In this document: positions 35,593 through 47,185 of the stretch, piece by piece
Position numbering within the stretch: the first letter of the stretch is position 1
How the letters are laid out: every line of letters begins with the position of its first letter
Origin: Mastigamoeba balamuthi
Lineage: Eukaryota > Evosea > Mastigamoebida > Mastigamoebidae
Length of the DNA: 64,000 nucleotides
Assembly: GCA_902651635.1 (NCBI GenBank)
Contig: CACRSC010000087.1
Span: 68,916 to 132,915 of the forward strand
Direction: 5' to 3'
Program-made: the position numbers and the translations under genes
Notes under the pieces: generated by a model
What the model saw: the letters and a program-made list of their open reading frames with translations, nothing else
Databases searched by the model: none
Told to the model about the DNA's origin: nothing

Positions 35593-37119
35593 ATGTCGGT
35601 AACGCCAGTTGGCGTCTCGGCAGCACTGTCGACGCTTCCCATCCCCGAGGAGGTCGACGGCATCATTGGCAAGCACTCCCGCATATCCGCAGGGGCGCAG
35701 CTGACGCACACACGTCGCAGACCTCACAGGGCCCGCGGAGTCTTCCGCGGAAGCAGCGAAATCCGCGGATTCAGCAGAAGCAGCGCCAGCAGCAGAGGCC
35801 CCGCAGCACAGGCACAGGCAGACGCACGGGAGCAAGCAGCAGAGCAGGGGCAGCCGCGACAGCGTGGGGGGAGGGAGCGGGGGCAGGGAGGGGCGAGGGA
35901 GAGAGCTGGCGAGCGAGGGAGCGGTGAGGCACGTCCGGGGCAGCACGTACCGCGTCAGGAGCCAGAGCGGGTGCGGCAGCTACGCCGTCAACGTGGCCAG
36001 GGGCACGTGCGAGTGCCCCGACTACCAGACTCGCGGCTGCACATGCAAGCACCTCGTCGCTGCCACCCTCTACAGGCAGACACTCGAGAAGCAGCGCAGC
36101 GATGGCGAGAGCCGCAGCACAAGCCCGTCCTCTCAGAGTTCCGATGACGACGACGAAGGTGACCATGAGGACGACGGCGACGACGACGATGGCGAGGACG
36201 AGGGCGAGGGCGACGAGGAGGAAGAGGAGGTGGAGGAGGACTTCTACAGGAGGAGACACGGCGGACCCAACGGCAGCTGGAGCCTGTGGGGGTGAGCCTC
36301 TCATGGACACCCACCGTAACGAGGATTTCGCTACGTGCGATTAACGAACAATGTGCTGCAGTGCCTACTGCACTCAGTACGGCAGCACGCGGCAGGAGAG
36401 AGCCACTGCCCTCGAGAGGGCTGGCAACGTCCTGTGCACAGGAACCAACCCCAACCACTACGTGGCACGCACCTCACGCATGCGCGCAGAGCAGCAGGCT
36501 GCTCTGGCTGACTCCTCTCTTGCAGGTCAAGAGCCAGCGCGGGGCTGGCAGCTACTTTGTGGACACCACGCGGGGCAAGGCCACGTGCGAGTGCCCCGAC
36601 TTTGCCAACAGGGGTGCAGCCTGCAAGCACATCATGGCAGCCCGCAGATTCGCCAGCCACCAGAAGGACACCAAGCCCTCTCAGAGCCTGAGAGCCAATA
36701 GTGCTCCCACTCTGCACCCCACGGACCCGCCTGCGCCTGCGACAGTCAGCAAGAGGAGTAGAAGCAGCTGTGCGAAAGCCCTCCATCCTAGTTTTCTCTC
36801 GTTGATCTGAGAATGCGAACAGTGCGTGGCTCAGCGAGTGTTGATGAGGCCACTGTCGCTTGGGACCCTGCAACCTTCAGAGGAGAGCCAGAGTGCGTGG
36901 TGCGATTCCAGCCGCCTGGCGTGCCTCTACTGACACTCTGAGCAGATCTGCCAGGTCTCCTACTCCAAGGGCGACACTATTCTCCGCCTCGAGTGCCTGC
37001 ACGTCTTCCATGTGGCGTGCGTGCGCCAGTGGCTACAAAAGAGCCCTACGTGTCCCATGTGCCGCTACCCCGTTTCCCTTGAGACCCTCTCCACTCCTGC
37101 AAAACGCCAGCGCTCCTGA
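35593..37119 (+). CDS. SWIM-SWIM-RING protein, probable E3 ubiquitin ligase
   Basis: Three zinc-binding modules lie in order. SWIM 1 (about 35,990-36,060) reads CECPDYQTRGCTCKH and is followed by an acidic Asp/Glu run. SWIM 2 (about 36,585-36,635) reads CECPDFANRGAACKH. A C3H2C3 RING-H2 starts CVIC at 36,894-36,951 and ends CPMC near 37,060, with exact spacing (14 residues, C-x-H-x2-H-x2-C, 10 residues). Introns that fit frame and GT-AG rules are 36292-36361, 36462-36525 and 36900-36945; a further one near 36801-36880 is likely. The stop is at 37117-37119. SWIM plus RING occurs in MEKK1-like and ZSWIM2-like ubiquitin ligases. The 5' end is uncertain: the ATG at 35593 is in another frame from SWIM 1 (open from 35705), and I could not find the joining intron. 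Confidence 0.65.
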
Positions 37120-37800
37120 GCCTGTGTTAGAATTTCTGGCTGGCGATTCTGTAACGCTTCGCAGCCCGTGCACCCCACGGAACGTTCTGCTGGCGCCACG
37201 GAGTGTTTTCCCTTGAATTTCAGCGAGATTTCACCAGCCTTGGCTTTTGCGTGTGTTTTCCGGTGGCTTGGGAAGATCTGTGCATCTCTCTGGGGATTCT
37301 ATTGACTTTCTCTGTCTCGCGCTTCTGAGCCCTCGCTGGCGCATGCCTGCTGGCTGCACTTTGCGCTCAGCGGGCAGAGCAGAACAGGGGCTGCTACTCT
37401 GCATTCATGCACTGCGAGAAGTCTTAATTACCCAGCATGAAGGTTCTTGAACCACATTTTGAGAAAAAAACAAGGGACATCCAAGTTACAAGTCAAGGAG
37501 GCAACAAATGAAGTAAAAACAGAGGTTAAAACGAATTTGAAAAACTTTCAAAATTTGAAAAAGGAAAATTCGGAAAACAGCGAAAAGTAACGAAAAAGAG
37601 AAAGCGATGAAGAAAAAACAATGATAGAAAAAAGAACATCATAATTTGAAAATGATCGAAATGAATTTAGAGGCAGAAAAACAATAAAAAGAAGGCAGAG
37701 ATGAAGGGAAAAAACCCGTATGAATTTGAACAAAATAATTGTAAAACATATGAAGAATAACAGCAAGTAAGAGAACCATATTGTAACAACGAAGTGATAT
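37120..37800. other. Non-coding stretch turning into a purine-rich AT tract
   Basis: From about 37,450 to 37,730 the plus strand is almost only A and G with few C, for example repeated GAAAAAG words. No gene is supported. It marks the left edge of the transposon island. Confidence 0.5.
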
Positions 37801-37817
37801 TTTATTTAGACTTTATG

Positions 37818-38600
37818 TCAGTGAGAATCAGAGTGTGATGCGAGCCAGGTCTCAAATTGACCTGGTCCAATGAACTCAGTGTCTGTGGATGTTAATGATA
37901 CCAGAAACTTACTGGCCTTGGCTATCACCCACTGCTGTAGCGTACCTCTTCTTGTGATCAGCAACTTGCAAGAAGTCGGTTTATAGCTCATCAGTATGCA
38001 GGAACGGCATATCACAGCATGCAGCCCCAATTGCTCTATGTTCCACCTGCTATCGCGCAGCAACTCCCATGCAGTAACAAGTGAATTAGCCGGGACCAGC
38101 CCTACTGGCTCAATGCACTGCACTACACAGAACGTGGAAGCCTCTCTATGGATCCCCTGAACACTGCAAGGTGTTCACCAACAAGCAGCAGGATCTGAGG
38201 ATGGTAGCTGTGCCTTCTTCTTTGGTCTCAGGAACAGTCCATTTGTGCAGAGCTAGGAAGGAGACCTGGCTGTCATGGAAATAGTGAATCCCCAGTCATT
38301 TGCATGAAGCCATTGCACAGTCTCCCACGTGGAGTAGCCCTGATCAATGCATAGAAGATAGCCTGGACGTGGAGGAAGAGTCAGGCACATGACTGTGTTC
38401 TGTGAAGCAGTACCTGAGAGTGATTAGAAGAATCAATGATAAGCAGTTTACCTGCCCTTGGGGTTTTTCATCTACACCTCTGAGTGAAATGTGCCATATG
38501 TAGTTATCATTTTGCCAGTATGTCCAGGATGTTTCCATTGGGATGTGGTTTTCTTCTGCTACCATAAGAGTACAGTTTTTGTGGCTACTACATTGCAATT
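37818..38600 (-). pseudogene. Possible decayed transposase fragment
   Basis: On the minus strand several short frames join if stops are ignored. Around 38,300-38,400 the product reads GYLLCIDQGYSTWETVQW and then a Trp-Gly-Phe-Thr-containing stretch; around 37,830-38,120 a second frame ends in a Gly-Gln-Phe-Glu-Thr-Trp segment. The first piece vaguely resembles the Asp-containing strand of DDE transposases such as piggyBac. At least two in-frame stops separate the pieces. I am not sure of the family. Confidence 0.25.
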
Positions 38601-38769
38601 AAAGCAATTATTTTATTGCATTTAGAACTAATTGCGATATTGCTGTGCTGAATTCATCCTTCATCTCTATTTTACTCTAAGTCAATTCTGTTGAACCATG
38701 AACCATGATATCCTGGATTTCAAAGATATCTTCACTGTGATATTTATCATATCTTCACTCTTCTCACAC

Positions 38770-39060
38770 TTACAACACACTGAACAACCTCACATCTGTC
38801 CCTCTCTGCTTCTTCCCCTTGCCCACTTCTTGCCCTTGCCCTGTCCTGTCCCCTCCTCCCCTTTTTCCTTTTCTCAATCCCTTCCCCTCACAGTTCATAC
38901 ATATGTTTCTTATGCCCTTTCTGCATAACAACACATATGTTCCCCTTTCCCTTCCCTTCCTGCACTCTAATCTATCTCTTCACCCCCCCTGCCTCTGCCC
39001 CCTCCCTTCCCCCTACCCTTCCCTTCCTCTTCCTTCCCCTTTTCATTTCATATCAGGTCG
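38770..39060 (+). repeat. Long pyrimidine (C/T) tract
   Basis: About 290 nt in which the plus strand is dominated by C and T (CCCTTCCC, CTTCCCCTT and similar words), interrupted by short mixed segments. Such polypyrimidine:polypurine DNA can form triplexes. No gene is visible; the reading frames over it are low-complexity Pro/Ser/Leu. Confidence 0.7.
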
Positions 39061-40900
39061 AGACTGAAGGTGCGCATCCTCCTTTCCCCAACACACAGTT
39101 TTTCCCTTTCACAGAACATCTTTCAGATGTGTTCCTTGACTTCTTCCTTTCCCCCCTTTTAATACCTGTTCAGTATACCTAACTCACTGTTTGTCCAGGA
39201 GTCGTGAAGGACGTGTGGAGCAGAGCACAGTCCATGATTTGTCTCCTGCAGATCACTGAGGGAGGGAAGGAAGCAGCGTGGCTTCCAGGTAGCATTACTC
39301 AGGTACACTGTTCCTCTTTTTCCTCCCCATTTTCTGCTCCGTTTCTCTATTTCTCCCCCTTTTCCCCTGAAAAGTGCACCACTGTGACTAACACTGTAGC
39401 TACACTGCAGGTTGTGATGAGAAGCAGTATCAGCCCGGGCACACACCTGAGGTATGTATTCACGCCCCCCTCTCCCTGCATGTCTCTTCATTTTTTATCG
39501 TTTAATGGATTAGCGATTAATGCGCATGATGCGCTCGCTATTAACGCTAAACCGTTCGAATACTCACAGGTCTCATTTTTACAGATGTGAAAGATAATAT
39601 GAGCAGAGCCTGGCGCCACGCCTGGCTCTGATGGAAACTGAGCTTAAGAACTCATTCTTCTCACTCCACACCAATACACCCCACCCCACACCTATAAACA
39701 GAACTAATAAATTTCAATCTTTAAATTGAATTAGATACATCGTTTTCTGGTGTTTAATCATTTTTATCATTTTCATCGAAAAATACATTGCTAAAATCGC
39801 TAAATCGCTCCAAATCGCTAAAAACGATTAATGTGCATATGCACATTATGCGCGATTAAATTATTGCACTACTTTAGTGCTAACTTAGCACAAAATTTAG
39901 CACTGTAATATTATCACTACATGTGCTAATTTAGTGCTTTAGTGAATAAAACGCAGCGATAACCAAATGTTAATTGTATCATTAATGGTATTGTGCTGTC
40001 CAGGAATCCAGAACAACTTAGCAGCAGTATTAAACATGAGAAGCAGGGGTCTTAAAGATAATCCTTCCTATCATTACTTGCAGATCTGGTTGGAGCAAAG
40101 TGAAGATTATTTTTATATCTACAAAATGCTGCCATGACATACTACACTTTATACACTCTACATCTCTGTCTTTACTCCATAGCTTCCGGATATATTAAAA
40201 TGTCTACTGTATGAAACAATAACCATGAAGCTCAGTAGCTCCTGCCAGCAATTGATATTCATCCCTTGGAGTGACTAATCATTGGAGGATTTGATGATGA
40301 AGAGAGCTTCTCCAGAACTCTCTGATTGGTAAACTCACAGGCAGAACAGACCAAGGTCAGAAAGGAAGAGGTAAGTTCAAGAGAAGACAGTGCAAGTTCA
40401 CAGGTTTTCAGTGAGACAGAGAAGCCCGAACCCATGTTATTATTATATGTTTCTAACTTTTATTCAGAAACACCTGCAAGAGCAAGCAAGAGGTCTCGTT
40501 CTTCTACTTCCAGGGCACCGTTTTTCTAACAACAGTTTCAGAGAGAACTGCAAGGAAGAAAACTGCACAAACAACCAGGAAGACACCAAGGAGGACTCCT
40601 GCACCCAATAAACACTGAGATGATCATACACTGTCCTTTAAAGCTCAGACCTTTACATGAGCTTTGAAATCATTCATACAATGATGCCTTCTCACATCTT
40701 GTTATGTATTTCTCTACCTATTAAGTTCCATTTCTGTTGTTTTATTCTTTTTCCTCTGTAATTTATACAAAAAAAGACATATTTTGGTATCATTTCTGAC
40801 TTTGTTTTTCACTTAAAGTACAAAAGTCATTTTTTCTGACTTTTTGTTTTTCATTGTTTTCCACAAAGTCAGATTTATTCTGCCTTTCTAGTCATCTGAG
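39061..40900. other. AT-rich non-coding DNA with short palindromes
   Basis: No convincing coding region. An 18-bp perfect palindrome AATGTGCATATGCACATT lies at 39830-39847, next to several copies of ATCGCTAAA (39790-39825). A related TTAATGCGCATGATGCGC block lies near 39,517. Around 40,785-40,870 the words TCTGACTTT and TTTTTC recur. The pattern suggests old transposon remnants, with no identified family. Confidence 0.4.
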
Positions 40901-40924
40901 CATTTTTGCGAATCTGGAAAAATT

Positions 40925-41206
40925 GTACGTTTGTCTGCAAAGACATATGACAACTTGGTGGTAGACGAGCAACAAGACTTATGATGAGGATTAACACAGC
41001 TGTTTGCATTCAACTGCAAATAACCAAGTTGTAGAACAACAAACGATTGATCTGGCACACGATTATTATTATACTCTCATATTCCCGTCATGTAAGCGGT
41101 TCTATTGATGCCAGAACCGTCGCTATCTGGCGCCCCATGAATAATAACTTCATCAATAACAAGGTTTTCACCAATTTTAAACATATGTCTTTGCAGCCCA
41201 ACGTAC
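40925..41206. mobile_element. MITE-like element bounded by inverted repeats
   Basis: The left end GTACGTTTGTCTGCAAAGAC (continuing ATATG, 40925-40949) and the right end at 41182-41206 are reverse complements at 23 of 25 positions. Weaker complementarity continues about 10-15 nt on both sides. The interior, about 230 nt, has no open frame. A short non-coding segment with long terminal inverted repeats fits a miniature inverted-repeat element. I could not identify a target-site duplication. Confidence 0.5.
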
Positions 41207-41245
41207 CATTTTACTTGTTTCAATGAAAAACTAAGTATGAAAAAA

Positions 41246-41298
41246 AGTCGTTTAAACGATATTTTGAAATTGTAAAACAGAGAATGTCGTTTAAACGA
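41246..41298. repeat. Two copies of the palindrome TCGTTTAAACGA
   Basis: TCGTTTAAACGA occurs at about 41,248 and again about 40 nt later, each followed by A/T-rich sequence (ATATTTTG and AATTATATTTTG). It lies just outside the MITE-like element and before the Harbinger-like element. It could be part of a transposon end. Confidence 0.5.
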
Positions 41299-41639
41299 AA
41301 TTATATTTTGACCAAATTAATCAGCAAAAATCATTGTTTTTGTTTACAAAATTCTGTTAAAATTGCTATGTTCCCAGTGATTTGTGTGTGGTGGAATGTA
41401 TGAGACTGAATTCAGAACATCATTAAAACAGTACCATGAAGAGAAATACCTAGAAATACCTGAAGAATACATACCATAAAGGGGTTCTGTTGTGTTATCT
41501 GATTGACAAAGATAACGAGAGGTGAGAATGTGTAGTGTGTTGTATTGATGTTCAGTGTGCAGGGACACTGTGCATCTGCTACATCAGCAGATGGATCAAT
41601 GTCAATGGGTGAATTGAAGTGCATATTATGACCATGTTC

Positions 41640-42057
41640 TATGTACAACCTTATGGCCTGAAGGGGATCGGCCACATCTGAATTAGCTGATAAGAATGGC
41701 CTTGACCATATAATTGGCCTGGCAGCCCTATGTCCACCCTGAACTCATCATTCCACCTGGTGCAGACTGAACACACCCTGGGCCAAGTAGCCCTTGAAGA
41801 CCATCTTTGCACAGTCGCCTGAGGCACTGCAGGGATGCATGCAGACCCTGCACTGCATATACACGTTGTGAATCCTTGGATGAACTTCACTGATTCCTGG
41901 TGTTGCAATGTAAAAATCCTTCAGAAAAACAGAGAGAGAAACACAGACAGAATCATTCTTGGATTTAATAGTGGAAAAACAAAAAAAGGTTGTGCATCCT
42001 TCTTCACACAGTATATCACGCTGACCAACACACACAAAGGAATGGGACGGGACGTTC
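41640..42057 (-). other. Unassigned Cys-containing frame left of the transposase
   Basis: The minus strand has a short frame with a Cys/His-containing stretch (CRVCMHPCSASGDC, near 41,830-41,870), ending in stops near 41,755. I do not recognise it. It may belong to the neighbouring transposon or be spurious. Confidence 0.2.
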
Positions 42058-43232
42058 TTGCCACAAAGCAATGCCCGCACGTGCCCACGTACGCCTGTCT
42101 CAGGTCCGTGACATGGCGCTCTGTGGTGTCCTTATGGCGGTGGCGGTTGCCTTCAGTATGGGCAGCCTCAGATTTCCCAATACCCATGTCGGCACGGCTC
42201 ATTGCACATTCATGTTCACCGGAGTTGCTGTGCACTACCACAACCTCACCATCAAGAAGCAGAGGGCGTCGTTTCCATCTCTGTTCATCCAGTACCAGGT
42301 CACGGGACTTAATTGGATTCTTGAACAGGGCGGGGAGTCATTTGTGTGGGACAGGCTTCGGTTCTCAGCCAGCAATGTCAAGTGGCTCGCTCAGCACCTA
42401 CTGCCCTGAAGGATTCACACTCGTCATGGTCACGGGACAGTCAACCAGTATGATGCAATGACTGCATTGTTACTGTGTCTCTCAGACCCAGCCTCGCTGT
42501 GCTGTCATGATGCAACAATTGGTTGGGCTGATTGGAAGCTCAGTGATGTGGTAACGACTACGGCTCAGCTTCTCATCGAACACTGGGTTGGTTGTATCGA
42601 ATCTCCCCATTGGCTCTCAGGGAAGAGATTGGCAAGGTATACGAGGGCAATCACTGATTGTCAGTGCCCAGACCCAGCGATCTGCTGCTTCATAGATGGG
42701 ACGCGGCATACTGTGTGTCGTCCCCGTTTCGCACAAGAGCTGTTCTATACTGGGTGGCTTCACAACCACTCACTGTTGTTCATTGCTCTGGCGTTTCCTG
42801 ATGGGACGTTCCTGTTGCGTGGTCCAACGGGGGGTCGTCTCAACGACCTCAACCTGCTCCAGGACAGTGGCCTGCAATGTGATCTACCAGCGTTGTTGGG
42901 CACTTATGCAGCAGAAGGCAATGAATGGTATCTTCCCAGTGATGGCGAATTTGCACCCCAACTCGATGTACATGGATGGCCTTGTTGACCTTGATGATCG
43001 TTGCCATTACTCAAGCACACGTATCGCAGTCGAGTGGCTCTTTGCTGACATTTCAAACACATTCCGTTTCTTTTGTTTGGACGACTCGAGTCAGATTGCA
43101 CTCACTGCCCCAGCACTGATGTACCAAGCAGGCGCCATCCTCGCACTCGCTCACAACTCCCTCTATCCAAACCAGATCAGCCCTCCCTCAACACAGTCTT
43201 CCCAGGGAGATTTTAACAAAATGAAGACGTGA
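42058..43232 (+). mobile_element. PIF/Harbinger-like transposase gene (DDE_Tnp_4 type), probably broken or spliced
   Basis: Three reading frames together give a transposase. The central piece (about 42,455-42,930) has CFIDGTRHTVCRP with the first catalytic Asp, then YTGWLHNHSLLFIALAFPDG, and GPTGGRLNDLNLLQDSGL with the second Asp. Another frame (about 42,930-43,230) gives IAVEWLFADISNTFRFF, where Glu fits the third acidic residue. This is the PIF/Harbinger layout (D, then GRxxD, then E in a VE-x-x-FG strand). Upstream, at 42,300-42,410, a segment reads RLRFSASNVKWLAQHLLP. Frame changes near 42,410 and 42,930 are not explained by clear introns, so the copy may be inactive. Terminal inverted repeats were not found. 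Confidence 0.6.
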
Positions 43233-43298
43233 TTGCCAAATTGGATTGTGAGGAGTTGGGATTGTTGGTTGGGTGACGAAAGAAAAAACGTGTGAAAA

Positions 43299-44366
43299 TC
43301 ACTTCTGGCTGGAGGGGTGAAGTGCGCAGGCGTGGCTGCAGTAGGAACACAAGTCTGCTACTCCCAGGCCATCTTGGCGCAGGCCTTCGATAGTCTCACT
43401 GCAGTTGCATGGGCACCCACGAAGCGATCCACGGCACGTGGGTTCTCCTGGCAGGGTCTGCTGCTTCTGCATGAAGTCGATGAAATGACTCATCGCAGTG
43501 CCAATCTGGCTCTCCTGCAATGACTGCTCTGGCTGCTTCCTCTTCCTTTCCTTCTTCCTGGTTTGCTCGGCTTTGTGGGCAGCGACGGCTGGCCTAGCCT
43601 TCTTCGGACAGGGCAGGCTGTCTTCGGCTGGGGCTGCATCTTCCTCTGCTGAAGACTCGCTCTCTGTTCCCTCCTTGTTGCTGGCAGGGGGAACTGCAAA
43701 CTCAGGCTGCACGGGGGCCTTGTTGTCCCAGTCCCATGCACAACGAACGTCCATAACAAACTCCCCATCGTCACCGAGAACCACACTCTCCAGCTGCTTC
43801 TCCCACTCCTGCAGTGCTGCGACAGCAACCGTGTAGCGATCGGACGAAATCTTCTTTCTCGAGTGACCAAGCGACCACACCTCCGTGATCTTCTTGCACA
43901 GCTTCTCACGCTTCTCGTTGACTGTGCTCTACCAACTCCACGTCAGCGAGCTGGAATGTGAGAGGTACGAACCTGCTAGCATTGCTTGGCTTTTACCTCT
44001 CGACCTGACGCCAACCTCTGGATGTTCTGGTGAAGCTGCTCGGCGACACCCTCAGCAGTGAGTGCCTGGTTGCCATAAGCGCACATCGACTGGAGCTTGC
44101 CCTTTGCTTTGCACTTCATGACCGAGTGTAGCTTCTTGTACAGCTTGTCCTTGTCGAGCGAGCCTGCATCCGAGAAATCGGGGTCCTCACGGAGTGCGGC
44201 CCAGATCTTCTTCCACGCAGCCGTGCCCCCGCCCTTCAGAAGCGAGGTTATGAGCGGCTCAGTCGTGGTGCACATCGGCTCGGTCGTGGCGCACATCGCC
44301 ATGAGCTTGATGACCATTGGCCAACTCCAGTTTGCGGTCTGCACGGCCATGGCGTCTCGTGGCAGT
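43299..44366 (-). CDS. Myb/SANT- or MADF-like DNA-binding protein, likely the Harbinger partner
   Basis: Two minus-strand exons seem to form one protein. The first begins at an ATG near 44,352 (MAVQTANWSWPMVIKLM), contains WKKIWAALREDPDF, and ends near 43,990. The second (about 43,930-43,299) reads VNEKREKLCKKITEVWSLG, then an acidic and Lys/Arg-rich linker and a Cys-rich end. Tryptophan spacing and the basic helix resemble Myb-like or MADF proteins, which autonomous PIF/Harbinger elements encode next to, and often opposite, the transposase. The intron (about 60-75 nt) has candidate donors at GAG|GTAAAA and CAG|GTCGAG; I cannot decide between them. The match to the fold is by eye. Confidence 0.45.
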
Positions 44367-44598
44367 GTTTCTCCCACACTTTGTTTTTCGTGTGATTTAT
44401 TACTGCATGAAAAACCAAGATCCCTCTCAGCTTCACACACTGATGACATCATTCGTGATTTACTGAGGAAAACACTGTGCGAAAAACACATCACAACCAT
44501 GCTATTGAAGAAAGAAGACACATCACTGATGGAGAGGGAACATCCTGCCCTGTGCGTTGAACAGTATCATTGATGTTGGAGCCTGAACGAGCTCTAAC

Positions 44599-47076
44599 TC
44601 AGTCAAGAGTACGTAGACAATTGAACGCAGAACCTTCTTCATTGTTGTTATGCTCCGTGGATGGAGGAGCAGGCACAGACTGCAACAGAGCTGCGGGAGA
44701 ACTTTGCGCGACAGGCAGAAAACGCGGTGGGATGATCATCAGCGGCGGGACTGCACGCTGCTGGACTGCGTTCTGTGATACGAGAGCACTATGTGAGCCA
44801 CAGGCCAGTGCACTACATATCTGGCAACACACGACGGATGCTGCAGATGATGGCAGAACGATTGGCGGTGTGATGATTTGCTGCTGTGGTACGACCTGCA
44901 CTGTCACCCGCGTAGGAGGCATGCTGAGGCGAGCTGGCTACCTGCAGCGAATGCAGCTCGTAAGCACCTGGTCAAATGGGGGTCGGGAAACGCACAGACG
45001 TGGCGACACCGAGGTTCAGCATGCCATTCTCCCTCGTGAGCACGCTGATAGTGGCCTGGCGCTTCTCGCCCTTCTCGTTGTCCACGTGTGATGGGGCAGT
45101 CTCTGACAGCGGCCGCTTCCTCTTGCTCTGTTCCCCACATGCCCACCCCATCTGAGAAATGGTAAATAACGTCCTTGGACCACTTAGTGGGATCCGTCAG
45201 TCCTTGTTCCTGCACTGAAAGATACAGAAATTTATCTGATAGAAATAATTAAGTGGACTCGTTTCATGATCCCCTGAGCACAGGACGATAATGACAAACA
45301 TGAACCCTGAAAGTAGCTTTACAGGAGAGCTCCCAAATGAGGAATACCAGAGCAGGACTGACTGCCCCGAAGGGCACGAAACAGTCAAAGCAACAGACCC
45401 GAAAACTGGAAGAAATCAGACCTACAGTAAGTGATTTACTACTTGCTGTGCAGCCAAACGCCTCACAATGGCTGTCGTTGCAGTGCAGCTATCCCCAGCA
45501 CCAGAGCGCTCTGGGATCGCTTGTGCCACTAGCCTCTTCAAGACCTTGTTCATGCCCTCGACTCCTTCATTGATCAAGGCGCCGAGTGATCTGAACTCCT
45601 CGAAATCAGTGAACTGGTGTCGGATCATGTAATGCACAGACGCGTACTCCGGCATTCGCATTGCATGCATGAGGTTGATCACCAGCCGCCTACACTCCTC
45701 CCACTCTGCGACAAGCTCGGGCACAGGCCTGTTGTCCATGCTGTAGTTGAGGGCGTGCCAGTGCTCAATGGCCAGTAGGGCCGCATCAACAGTATCAGCA
45801 ACGAGTTCGGGGATGCTGCATCTCTCGTTCCAGTCAAGTGACTGCACATGCCTCTGTGGCAGGTTGGTGCGAAAGAACGCGGTCACTGAGTCACGCCAGT
45901 GGTATGCAATCCACTGCTTAACACCGTTCATGTTGAGCTTCAGCATGCACTTCTGCTTGCTGTACGAGACGAGGGAGTTTGTGCCAGCTATGACAAACAC
46001 GAATGCTGTCTCCCAGGCCGGATCCATTCCCACAATTGCGAACCAGTGGAGGATTCCAGTCAGAACGTTTGACAGGATGCAGGTGAGACCGTGTGCAGCA
46101 TCATACATGACGAACACGGTACCAAAGACACACTCCAGCATGCACAGATCTGCTGCCAGGCCAGGCATCCCCCATGCTGCAGCTCGAGGAACTCGGCTAA
46201 ATGGGTCCCGGTACCAGACGTCTTTGTCTGCACCGTAGTATGCACAGCATGGGCAGACCCGAGCAATCTCTGAGGTGCTCTTGGCACTGGCCATGCCACC
46301 AAATGCTTCGGTTATGCAGTGCCAGTTGAGGACGAGGACAGGAAGCACTGGAAGAGCCATTACTCCAACTCGCAGCCGCAGGCATCCACGAAAATCCATC
46401 ATGAGCTGAGGAAACCCCATAGCATGTGAAAGTGCATATAACAATGCCTGTGTCTCATCAGCAATTGCAATGCCCAATGTCAGGTATGTTGTCTGGCTGT
46501 GATCAGGCAAATCACCTACTTCTAAGTCAAGGAACGGGAACAACTGGGAGAATCCGTGCCAATGCAATGCATAGTGATGCCTTCAATCATCCTGGACCCC
46601 GAGAGCTTCACCGAACCGTCAATGCCGAACTTCATGATGATGTGCGTGCCATGGCAGAGGTAGAAGATGGCTGTGCGGTTCAGCTTGATCTCAATGAATA
46701 CCATGGCATCACAGAGCCGAAGCACGGACCTGGGAATTCGTGGCTGCAGCGACACTATCTCAAAGCAGCTCACTGCTGCCCCCAGGACTGCCAGAATTCG
46801 GTTCTTTCGTGAGCAGAGATCACTTCCATTGCACAGCAGCTGCGGCCAAGAGAGAGGATCGCATAGCAGCATATGCAGATCAGCAATGTCTCCCACAGTG
46901 AGATTCGGCAGAATGGGAACGAAGTCCACAGCAGTGACTGCTGCTCCAACTGGTGCACTTTCGAGAGCGCAGCTGTGTGCAGCCAACTGGTCACTGAGAG
47001 GCTCTACTGAGATGGCCCAGTGGTTTGAGCGAAGGCTTTGCATATGACGGGCATCTCGGCTCCGCCATTCTGCCAT
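44599..47076 (-). CDS. Large unrecognised protein, probably encoded by a transposon
   Basis: An ATG at 47076 (MAEWRSRDARHMQSL) opens a frame to about 46,530. It includes KFGIDGSVKLSGSRMIEG, reminiscent of the first Asp strand of an RNase H-fold transposase. The next frame (about 46,570-45,425) contains CPCCAYYGADKDVW, a possible zinc knuckle, and ends at a candidate intron. Further exons down to 44,599 include a Gln/Ile/Pro-rich C-terminus. The changes of frame at about 46,550 and 45,420 could be introns or lesions. It lies head to head with the gene at 47186 (110 bp between starts). I cannot name a family. Length, the acidic motif and the transposon-rich surroundings are the reasons for the transposon call. 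Confidence 0.35.
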
Positions 47077-47185
47077 CACAGAGTGAGCCTGAGGGCCCAG
47101 AAAGCAAAACGGCCCCAACGGCCCAATTTTTGCTTCTGCTGGGGCAAAAATATCTTTTCTAAAACAGCACCGTGGTTCAACAACC

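Noticed and set aside
35864-36295. Stand-alone SWIM protein starting at 35864
   Set aside because: The codon at 35864 is GTG, not ATG, and its frame is already open from 35705. A good GT donor at 36292 and a phase-matched acceptor at 36361 instead join it to the next SWIM exon.
37818-38600. Confident piggyBac assignment
   Set aside because: Only short stretches resemble a DDE strand, there are in-frame stops, and I could not place the second and third acidic residues. Kept only as a low-confidence fragment.
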